A stretch of 5,058 nt of DNA. Origin: an uncultured Clostridia bacterium. GTDB taxonomy: Bacteria; Bacillota; Clostridia; RUG12999. Made by a program: the position numbers and the translations under genes. Positions 1-4,455 of the stretch are shown here, one piece after another. The notes below the pieces were generated by a model that ran no database searches, had not been told where the DNA came from, and saw nothing but the letters and a program-made list of their open reading frames with translations. The DNA lies in assembly GCA_949739095.1 (NCBI GenBank), contig CATIYX010000414.1, positions 1-5,058 of the forward strand, read 5' to 3'. Position 1 is the first letter of the stretch. The number at the start of each line of letters is the position of its first letter.

Positions 1-1
1 G

Positions 2-493
2 CGGTTTGCGGCGGGAGAAACACAAATTTTGGTTTCCACAACGGTGATTGAGGTGGGGGTCAATGTCCCCAATGCAACAGTGATGGTAGTGGAAAACGCG
101 GAGCGGTTCGGGCTGTCGCAGCTACACCAGATTCGCGGACGTGTCGGCAGGGGCAGTGAGCAGTCATTTTGCATTTTGTTCAATCAAGGGAAAAATCAGG
201 AAACACGTCAGCGGTTAGGTATCATGGCAAAGACGACGGACGGTTTTGAAATTGCGCGCAAGGATTTGGAACTGCGCGGACCGGGCGATTTTTTGGGAAC
301 GCGCCAGCACGGTATGCCGACGCTAAAAATCGCAGATTTGCTAACGGATGTTGCAGTGTTGAAGGAAGTGCAGGAGGCGGCAAAAAAACTGTTGCAGCAA
401 GACCCAAGGTTGCAACAGGAGGAACATAGATTGTTGCGGGAGAAAATTCGGGAGCTGTTCCGCGACAAGGTCGCGCCTGGAACCATCAGCTAG
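2..493 (+). CDS. recG: ATP-dependent DNA helicase RecG, C-terminal part (5' truncated by window edge)
   Basis: The reading frame is open from base 2 and ends at TAG 491-493; only the last 163 codons are present. RecG is a monomeric superfamily 2 helicase that binds branched DNA (stalled forks, Holliday junctions, R-loops) and drives branch migration and fork reversal using ATP. The visible part begins in the second helicase domain. Motif V is seen as STTVIEVGVNVPNA and motif VI as QLHQIRGRVGRG with its arginine finger region. After these comes the RecG/Mfd-type translocation (TRG) segment, ARKDLELRGPGDFLGTRQ, followed by a charged helical tail. All of this matches RecG closely and in the right order. 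The N-terminal wedge domain and Walker motifs lie outside the window. A TTG at 29 is only an internal codon. No clear terminator follows the stop, so some read-through into the next gene is possible. Confidence 0.97.
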   Translation, partial: RFAAGETQILVSTTVIEVGVNVPNATVMVVENAERFGLSQLHQIRGRVGRGSEQSFCILFNQGKNQETRQRLGIMAKTTDGFEIARKDLELRGPGDFLGTRQHGMPTLKIADLLTDVAVLKEVQEAAKKLLQQDPRLQQEEHRLLREKIRELFRDKVAPGTIS

Positions 494-514
494 GAAAGCG
501 GTTTGCGATTTCTA

Positions 515-543
515 TTGATTGAAAATGGTTTTTATGTTACAAT
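515..543 (+). promoter_or_regulatory. Sigma-A type promoter for the deaminase-GrpB unit
   Basis: TTGATT at 515-520 and TACAAT at 538-543 are separated by exactly 17 bp, and TG at 535-536 gives an extended -10 (TGTTACAAT). Transcription would start near 550, leaving a leader of about 67 nt before the deaminase ATG. It lies 22 bp after the recG stop, which argues that the deaminase is not simply a distal recG-operon gene. The call rests on sequence match only. Confidence 0.7.
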
Positions 544-616
544 GAAACAGAATGCTGGAAATGAATAGCCGAATTAGTATATATGATTTGAAAAATAGAA
601 AAGGCAGGGATGATAG

Positions 617-1102
617 ATGCAGCGCAGAGATAAACATAATTACTATTTGGACATTGCGGACGCGGTGCGCAACAGAAGCACCTGTTTGCGGCGCAGCTAC
701 GGCGCGATTATCGTGAAAAATGATGAGATTATTTCTACCGGATATAATGGTGCGCCTCGAGGCAGAAAAAACTGTAATGAACTTGGCTATTGTATGCGCA
801 ATAAATTGCAAATTCCGCGCGGAGAACGGTATGAAATGTGCCGGTCAGTCCATGCGGAAGCTAACGCCATCATCAGCGCGGCGCGGAGGGATATGCTTGG
901 CGCTGTCCTGTATCTGGTTGGGCGAGAGGAGAACGGCAACTTGATTGAAAATTCCAGTTCCTGCACCATGTGTAAACGGCTGGTGATCAATGCGGGTATT
1001 ACAACTATTATTATCCGCGATACAGAGGACAGCTTTCGCGAAATTCCTGTGACGCAGTGGATTGAACAGGATGATTCTCTGACGGATCAAATGGGATATT
1101 GA
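617..1102 (+). CDS. Deoxycytidylate (dCMP) / cytidine deaminase family protein (ComEB-like)
   Basis: A 161-aa zinc-dependent deaminase, probably cytosolic and acting on dCMP to give dUMP for thymidylate synthesis. The active-site signature is complete: H79-A80-E81 (zinc ligand and proton-shuttling glutamate) in SVHAEANAI, and C116xxC119 in SSCTMCKRL as the other zinc ligands. The usual proline before the first Cys is serine, as I recall being common in the clostridial branch. N-terminal features also fit dCMP deaminases: RSTCLRR at about 20-26, GAIIV, GYNGAPRG at 42-49, and extra cysteines at 53, 59 and 75 near the substrate side. The length is normal. The Shine-Dalgarno is weak (AGGG at 606-609, 7 nt before ATG). 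The next gene starts 53 bp downstream with no terminator between, so the two are likely co-transcribed. The substrate (dCMP rather than cytidine or another base) is inferred from family resemblance. Confidence 0.9.
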   Translation: MQRRDKHNYYLDIADAVRNRSTCLRRSYGAIIVKNDEIISTGYNGAPRGRKNCNELGYCMRNKLQIPRGERYEMCRSVHAEANAIISAARRDMLGAVLYLVGREENGNLIENSSSCTMCKRLVINAGITTIIIRDTEDSFREIPVTQWIEQDDSLTDQMGY

Positions 1103-1155
1103 GTACATAAGCATAGGAAGAACGTACACTTTACTTAACACGCCAGGAGAGAAAC

Positions 1156-1728
1156 ATGAGAAAGCAACTAAATGAAATGACGCTGGAGGAACTGTGGCAG
1201 CTTTTTCCCATTATGCTGGTACCGCACAGGGACTGCTGGGCGCAGTGGTACACGAAAGAGGAAAAGCAGTTATGGCATTTGCTGCCGGAGACGGAAGTGT
1301 TACGTATCAGTCACATTGGAAGTACAGCGGTTCCTGCCATTTGGGCAAAACCCATTATTGATATTTTGGTGGAGACGGTGAATCAGAGTGCTTTGCGGAG
1401 TGTAGCGAAAAAGCTGGAAAACGGCGGATATCTCCGCATGTCGGAAGAGCAAAACAGAATTTCGATGAACAAGGGATATACGGCGGAAGGATTTGCGGCA
1501 CACGTCTTTCACGTACATATACGTCTGGGCGGCGACCATGATGAACTCTATTTCAGAGACTATCTGGCGGCATGTCCTGATGTGGCGAAAGAATATGAAA
1601 CGCTGAAGCGTAAGCTGTGGAAATTATTTGAACATAACCGCGATGCCTATACACAAGGCAAAACAGAATTTGTGCGGCAGTATACCCGAATCGCAAAACA
1701 ACAGTACCTTGGTCGATATACTATTTAG
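1156..1728 (+). CDS. GrpB family protein (nucleotidyltransferase-fold, UPF0157)
   Basis: A 190-aa protein recognised by the GrpB signature: HIGSTAVP at residues 53-60 followed by KPIIDI at 65-70, then HVHI at 119-122 and FRDYL at 133-137. GrpB proteins share the polymerase-beta-like nucleotidyltransferase fold. G55-S56 and D69 occupy the places of the G-S and first acidic residue of that fold, but a second acid two residues later is not present (D-I-L-V), so catalysis cannot be assumed. The role of the family is not established; some relatives are fused to dephospho-CoA kinase. The protein is slightly longer than a minimal GrpB because of an N-terminal segment rich in Trp and acidic residues (EELWQLFP). 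The start is well supported by AGGAG at 1145-1149, 6 nt from ATG after AGGAGA. A strong terminator follows directly, closing the unit with the upstream deaminase. No signal peptide or membrane segment is seen. Confidence 0.88.
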   Translation: MRKQLNEMTLEELWQLFPIMLVPHRDCWAQWYTKEEKQLWHLLPETEVLRISHIGSTAVPAIWAKPIIDILVETVNQSALRSVAKKLENGGYLRMSEEQNRISMNKGYTAEGFAAHVFHVHIRLGGDHDELYFRDYLAACPDVAKEYETLKRKLWKLFEHNRDAYTQGKTEFVRQYTRIAKQQYLGRYTI

Positions 1729-1730
1729 CA

Positions 1731-1770
1731 AAAACGCCTGTTGCCAGTTTGGCAGTAGGTGTTTTTTATT
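1731..1770 (+). terminator. Intrinsic terminator after the GrpB gene
   Basis: The left arm AACGCCTGTTGCC (1733-1745) and right arm GGCAGTAGGTGTT (1751-1763) form a 13-bp stem with three G-U wobbles around a 5-nt loop. A run of T (1762-1767) follows, and A residues at 1731-1734 can extend the stem. It begins 3 bp after the GrpB stop, so it separates this unit from the gene at 1905. Confidence 0.88.
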
Positions 1771-1828
1771 AGAAAAGAAAAGCTTAAAAACAAGGTTTTC
1801 CGCCATGAAAGCATAAAAGTAAGGTTTG

Positions 1829-1843
1829 TACCATACAATGGTA
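1829..1843 (+). promoter_or_regulatory. 15-bp palindrome overlapping a candidate -10 box upstream of the peptidase-like gene
   Basis: TACCAT-ACA-ATGGTA is a perfect 6-bp inverted repeat with a 3-bp centre. A -10-like TACAAT (1834-1839) is embedded in it. No convincing -35 lies 16-18 bp upstream (1811-1816 reads GCATAA), so the promoter would need an activator, or the true promoter lies elsewhere in 1771-1850. The form fits an operator for a dimeric regulator. It could also be chance. Confidence 0.35.
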
Positions 1844-1855
1844 GTGTAGAGCAAG

Positions 1856-1887
1856 CTGCGGCAATTGCAGGAATTAGACAGCCGCAG
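1856..1887 (+). repeat. Inverted repeat (leader hairpin) just before the ribosome binding site
   Basis: CTGCGGC (1856-1862) and GCCGCAG (1881-1887) are perfectly complementary around an 18-nt loop. The first arm also borders the 8-bp palindrome GCAATTGC (1861-1868). The Shine-Dalgarno (AAGGAGG, 1893-1899) begins only 5 nt after the stem, so folding may affect ribosome access, but the stem does not cover it. There is no T-run, so it is not a terminator. Confidence 0.45.
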
Positions 1888-1904
1888 GCGGGAAGGAGGA
1901 CACA

Positions 1905-2549
1905 ATGGCGGGAGTAGAACAATATTTAGAAACGGGTCGGCGGCTTGGGAGGGGAAAATTGGCGTCCTATTTGGGAGTGAAACCGAAACAGGTCGGAGAG
2001 GGCATTTGTCTGGCAGTGACCGCCGCTTATTTGGTGCAGGCAATAACGCTCAGCGGCAGACTGGAAACACCGCTTACGGCATTTGATAATTTAGGAATTA
2101 AACTTCCCTTCATCCGCAGCGGGTTGTTGGAGAAACAGGAAATATGGGAAGATTTGATACAGGACCAATATGATAATTGCATGTCTAAAGCGCTTGGGAA
2201 CCTGTATCAAATGCTGATAGGTACGCAGCAGACAGCTGCAATCGATCCGCACCATGTAGCAGAATCAGCAGGGTATGCGGGAATGACAGGTGGCATCCGG
2301 AGCGTGGTAAATGGTAGTATGGTGTTCAATCCGGCGAATCCTGTTCAGCTTGCCATGATAGTATATCGTTGCCAGCATGAGTGTGTGCATACAGCAGCCT
2401 GTGCCAGAAGTGGCAGCAGTTATTATTTGTTTGATTGTGACTATGGCGTTTTTGTTTTGCAGGACAGCACATTTGATGCGTTTATTCAGGATTATCACCA
2501 TGTGCAGGATGTGAAAGAAGCGATTATCGGCAGCGTTGCACGGATTTAA
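1905..2549 (+). CDS. Uncharacterised protein, putative papain-like cysteine peptidase (YopT/AvrPphB, C58-like pattern)
   Basis: A 214-aa protein that I do not recognise by overall sequence. The start is firm: AAGGAGG at 1893-1899, 5 nt before ATG. Seen directly: Q29-x3-G-x-C35 followed by a hydrophobic helix (residues 34-47); H162 in ECVHTAACARSG; and D177 in YYLFDCDYGVFVL. The Gln-to-Cys spacing of six equals papain (Q19/C25). The His-to-Asp spacing of 15 and Cys-to-His spacing of 127 are close to AvrPphB (C98/H212/D227) and YopT (C139/H258/D274), and the aromatic-FD-x-x-YG stretch around the Asp fits that clan. From this I infer a papain-fold thiol peptidase or acyltransferase, with Q29, C35, H162 and D177 as active-site candidates. 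H158-E-C-V-H162 also reads as HExxH, so a zincin is a weaker alternative; C156, C160 and C166 lie nearby. No signal peptide or membrane span is seen, so it appears cytosolic. It seems monocistronic, between terminators at 1731-1770 and 2549-2580. The function and target are unknown. Confidence 0.8.
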   Translation: MAGVEQYLETGRRLGRGKLASYLGVKPKQVGEGICLAVTAAYLVQAITLSGRLETPLTAFDNLGIKLPFIRSGLLEKQEIWEDLIQDQYDNCMSKALGNLYQMLIGTQQTAAIDPHHVAESAGYAGMTGGIRSVVNGSMVFNPANPVQLAMIVYRCQHECVHTAACARSGSSYYLFDCDYGVFVLQDSTFDAFIQDYHHVQDVKEAIIGSVARI

Positions 2550-2580
2550 AAAAGCATTCCTATTTTTAGGAATGCTTTTT
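2549..2580. terminator. Bidirectional intrinsic terminator between convergent genes
   Basis: AGCATTCCTA (2553-2562) pairs perfectly with TAGGAATGCT (2567-2576) around a TTTT loop. The stem is flanked by an A-run on the left and a T-run on the right, so it works as stem plus U-tract on either strand. The A-run starts at the last base of the upstream stop codon, and the comM stop begins 3 bp after the T-run. The whole gap between the two genes is 33 bp. Confidence 0.93.
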
Positions 2581-2582
2581 GT

Positions 2583-4115
2583 TTAATATTTTCGTTTTCT
2601 GTCTAGACTGCGGTATTGAATTGCTTCCGCGATGTGGGAAACATTGATGTCTTGTACGTCCTCCAAGTCTGCGATGGTGCGTGCTACCTTAATGATACGC
2701 GTATAAGCACGGGCAGAAAGACCAAGTGTGTTAAACGCCTGTTCCAGCAAAGAAGAGGATTCGCTGTCCAGTGGACAAAAAGTTTTAATTTGTGTGGTAC
2801 TTAAATTTGCATTGCACTTTACGCCAATGGACTGATACCGCTGCCGTTGACGCTCACGTGCACGGTTAACGCGTGCGCGAATAGCGGCGGAACTTTCCGC
2901 TTTGGAATTGTCGGAAAGCTGTGCATATTTCACCGGCATGACGTTAATATGTAGGTCAACGCGGTCCATAAGCGGTCCGCTGATTTTTCCCATATATCGC
3001 TGAATTTGCGTTTCCGTGCAAGTGCAATTGTGCGATGGGTCACCAAAATAGCCACAATTACAAGGGTTCATGGCAGCGACTAGCATAAAGTCGCAGGGAT
3101 AGGTTACGGAAGCGGATACGCGGGAAATGGAAACCTGCCTGTCCTCCAATGGTTGGCGCAGAATTTCCAGCGCGTCCTTGCGGAATTCCGGAAGTTCATC
3201 CAGAAACAATACGCCGTTGTGTGCAAGACTAACTTCGCCGGGGCGCGGAATGCGCCCACCACCTACTAAACTGATGGTGGAGACAGTGTGATGGGGAGAG
3301 CGGAAGGGGCGGTTCGTTACAATGGAAGTGCCACCGGGAATCAGACCGGCAATGGAATGAATTTTTGTCACTTCCAGCGCTTCGTCCAGCGTCATATCAG
3401 GCAAAATAGACGGAACACGTGCCGCCAGCATGGTTTTGCCGCTGCCCGGTGTACCAATCATAATGGAATTGTGTCCGCCTGCCGCTGCAATTTCCAGCGC
3501 ACGTTTTACTTCAAGCTGTCCTTTCACGTCCGCAAAATCATATTGGTATAGATTGTTCTGCCGGAATACCTCATCCAAATTCAGTGTTTCCGCCTGCATG
3601 AGCAGTTGCCCTGCCAAATGGCAAATGACATCGTGTAGCGTTTCCGCGCCGAATACCTCCACGTCTTGCAAAATAGCGGCTTCTCTGGCATTGGCGCGCG
3701 GAAGAATAATTTTACGGATGCCGGCGCGTGCGGCGGACATTACCATGGGAAGAACGCCGCTGATGGGGCGCAGTTCTCCACCTAGAGACAGTTCACCTAA
3801 AAACAGATAGTCTTCCACATGCTCCGCTTTGAGTTGTTCTGAGGCGACTAATATGGAAACTGCAATGGGCAAATCAAACCCGGGCCCCTCTTTTTTGATG
3901 TTGCCGGGCGCAAGGTTCATGGTGACGCGGCGCATGGGAAAATCCAGACCCACGCTTTCAATGGCAGTACGCACCCGCTCTTTGGATTCTTTCACCGCAG
4001 CGTCCGGCAGCCCGACAATTTCAAACGCGGGCAATCCGTTCGAAACCGTTCCTTCCACTTCAACAATATAGCCGTCAATGCCCTGTACGCCGCTGGAATA
4101 TATGGTAGATAACAC
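2583..4115 (-). CDS. comM: ComM/YifB family Mg-chelatase-like AAA+ ATPase
   Basis: A protein of 510 aa from the GTG at 4115 (512 aa if the ATG at 4121 is used); the residue numbers here use the longer form. Domains in order: an N-terminal Lon-S5/ChlI-like fold (about 1-165, with SNGLPAFEIVGLPDAAVKES and PGNIKKEGPGFDLPIA); an AAA+ core with Walker A GTPGSGKT (223-230) and Walker B VLFLDE (304-309); a four-cysteine element NPCNCGYFGDP...CTC (C354, C356, C366, C368) that looks like a metal knuckle; SGPLMDRVDLH with R387; and a C-terminal Mg-chelatase-type helical domain (about 400-505). In naturally transformable Proteobacteria, ComM is a hexameric branch-migration helicase that extends strand exchange during transformation; the role in Firmicutes is not settled. 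The GTG start is chosen because AAGGAG (4123-4128) lies 7 nt from it but only 1 nt from the ATG, and because family members typically begin M-L-x-x-x-Y-S, as here (MLSTIYSSGVQGID). It is monocistronic, divergent from ilvD. Confidence 0.96.
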   Translation of the reverse strand: MLSTIYSSGVQGIDGYIVEVEGTVSNGLPAFEIVGLPDAAVKESKERVRTAIESVGLDFPMRRVTMNLAPGNIKKEGPGFDLPIAVSILVASEQLKAEHVEDYLFLGELSLGGELRPISGVLPMVMSAARAGIRKIILPRANAREAAILQDVEVFGAETLHDVICHLAGQLLMQAETLNLDEVFRQNNLYQYDFADVKGQLEVKRALEIAAAGGHNSIMIGTPGSGKTMLAARVPSILPDMTLDEALEVTKIHSIAGLIPGGTSIVTNRPFRSPHHTVSTISLVGGGRIPRPGEVSLAHNGVLFLDELPEFRKDALEILRQPLEDRQVSISRVSASVTYPCDFMLVAAMNPCNCGYFGDPSHNCTCTETQIQRYMGKISGPLMDRVDLHINVMPVKYAQLSDNSKAESSAAIRARVNRARERQRQRYQSIGVKCNANLSTTQIKTFCPLDSESSSLLEQAFNTLGLSARAYTRIIKVARTIADLEDVQDINVSHIAEAIQYRSLDRKRKY

Positions 4116-4122
4116 GGTCATT

Positions 4123-4128
4123 CTCCTT
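4123..4128 (-). promoter_or_regulatory. Ribosome binding site that decides the comM start
   Basis: Read on the minus strand, AAGGAG is followed by A-ATG-ACC-GTG. The spacing is 1 nt to the ATG (4119-4121) and 7 nt to the GTG (4113-4115). Only the GTG is at a workable distance. Confidence 0.75.
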
Positions 4129-4183
4129 CTTTATCCTCATAAGTAACACAGTCAAATGAAACCTACTTTGAGTTATTACCACC

Positions 4184-4212
4184 ATTGTATCACAAATGAA
4201 TACATTTTGCAA
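4184..4212 (-). promoter_or_regulatory. Sigma-A type promoter for comM
   Basis: On the minus strand, TTGCAA (4212-4207) and TACAAT (4189-4184) are separated by 17 bp, with TG two bases upstream of the -10 (TGATACAAT, extended -10). The start point would be near 4177, giving a leader of about 60 nt before the GTG start. Confidence 0.75.
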
Positions 4213-4252
4213 GAAGCTGGCGCAAAGAGAAAAATTTTGCGGAAAAAGCGGA

Positions 4253-4281
4253 TTGATTCTGGAAGACGAGTGTGATATAAT
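4253..4281 (+). promoter_or_regulatory. Strong promoter P1 for ilvD
   Basis: TTGATT (4253-4258) and a consensus TATAAT (4276-4281) are 17 bp apart, with an extended -10 TGATATAAT. Transcription should start near 4288, giving a leader of about 168 nt. The -10 box forms the outer half of the left arm of a perfect palindrome, suggesting control by a DNA-binding repressor. Confidence 0.8.
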
Positions 4282-4302
4282 ATACGCAGAGCGTATATTA
4301 TA
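4276..4302. promoter_or_regulatory. Perfect 27-bp palindrome over the ilvD -10 and start point (probable operator)
   Basis: The left arm TATAATATACGC (4276-4287) and right arm GCGTATATTATA (4291-4302) are exact reverse complements around AGA. The predicted start point (about 4288) falls at the centre, so the left arm would not be transcribed from P1 and the symmetry must act as DNA, not as an RNA hairpin. This fits an operator for a dimeric repressor. It does not match CodY (AATTTTCWGAAAATT), Firmicutes LexA, Rex or NrdR sites as I know them. The regulator is unknown. Confidence 0.65.
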
Positions 4303-4311
4303 AATCGAAAA

Positions 4312-4358
4312 GCGCCGCCGAATTGTTCCTTCGCGTATGCTCGGAACCGGCGATGCGC
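4312..4358 (+). repeat. GC-rich leader stem-loop upstream of ilvD
   Basis: Three helices stack in order: GCGC (4312-4315) with GCGC (4355-4358), CGCCG (4316-4320) with CGGCG (4348-4352), and GTTCC (4325-4329) with GGAAC (4343-4347). AT is bulged on the right and AATT on the left, and the loop is 13 nt. This makes 14 bp of mostly G-C pairs. It would lie about 25 nt into the P1 transcript. No T-run follows on the plus strand; on the minus strand it is followed by TTTTCGATTT, so weak termination of minus-strand transcripts is conceivable. No known riboswitch class is recognised. Confidence 0.55.
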
Positions 4359-4361
4359 AAA

Positions 4362-4395
4362 ATTATACCAAAACACTGCGTGTTTGTGGTATAAT
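4362..4395. repeat. 34-nt inverted repeat overlapping a second -10 box upstream of ilvD
   Basis: The left arm ATTATACCAAAACAC (4362-4376) pairs with GTGTTT (4380-4385) and TGGTATAAT (4387-4395) around a TGC loop, with one unpaired G at 4386. That gives 15 pairs in all. It could form a hairpin in the P1 transcript or act as an operator. No T-run follows, so it is not a terminator. Confidence 0.6.
4387..4395 (+). promoter_or_regulatory. Possible second ilvD promoter P2 (extended -10 only)
   Basis: TGGTATAAT is a perfect extended -10, and transcription would start near 4402 with a leader of about 54 nt. At the 17-bp position the -35 region reads ACCAAA, a poor match, so activity is doubtful. 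The motif may owe its form to the palindrome it sits in. Confidence 0.35.
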
Positions 4396-4455
4396 AGATA
4401 TCATATTAAAAAAGAAAGTAAAAAGTAAATTTTATATATGGAAGGATATGAGGTC

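Larger units (their letters stand above)
4116..4455. other. Divergent intergenic control region between comM and ilvD
   Basis: This stretch of about 340 bp holds no credible gene. A 66-codon minus-strand reading frame crossing it has no ribosome site and runs through palindromes. It carries the comM promoter on the minus strand, one strong and one possible promoter for ilvD on the plus strand, and three palindromic structures in a row at 4276-4302, 4312-4358 and 4362-4395. The part nearest ilvD (4396-4437) is plain AT-rich sequence. Confidence 0.8.

Noticed and set aside
610..633. Out-of-frame ATG with a 7-codon mini reading frame overlapping the deaminase start.
   Set aside because: It is too short and has no better ribosome site than the deaminase; chance is the simplest explanation.
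1923..1998. Possible helix-turn-helix at residues 15-31 of the peptidase-like protein (KLASYLGVKPKQVG).
   Set aside because: The resemblance is limited to one LxxYLGV stretch with no second supporting feature, and Q29-to-C35 fits a papain-type active site better.
1624..2043. 139-codon minus-strand reading frame crossing the GrpB end and the peptidase-like gene start.
   Set aside because: It runs through the terminator and the leader hairpin and overlaps two plus-strand genes with clear ribosome sites; its composition looks non-coding.
3288..3810. Plus-strand reading frames inside comM, up to 126 codons.
   Set aside because: They are shadows of the well-supported comM coding strand, with no ribosome sites or domain content.
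4325..4358. GGAACCGGCG in the ilvD leader resembles the T-box core (GGnACCGCG).
   Set aside because: The match is broken by an extra G and lacks the preceding AGGGT. The leader is only about 168 nt, and there is no specifier stem or terminator helix with a U-tract. GGAACCGGCG is explained by the local stem-loop.
4176..4376. 66-codon minus-strand reading frame between comM and ilvD.
   Set aside because: It has no ribosome binding site and no recognisable domain, overlaps the comM and ilvD promoters, and spans the palindromes.
4438..4455. Earlier in-frame ATG for ilvD at 4438 (would add MEGYEV).
   Set aside because: It has no Shine-Dalgarno upstream, and the good GGAAGGA lies inside this extension. 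MRSD is the usual family N-terminus.
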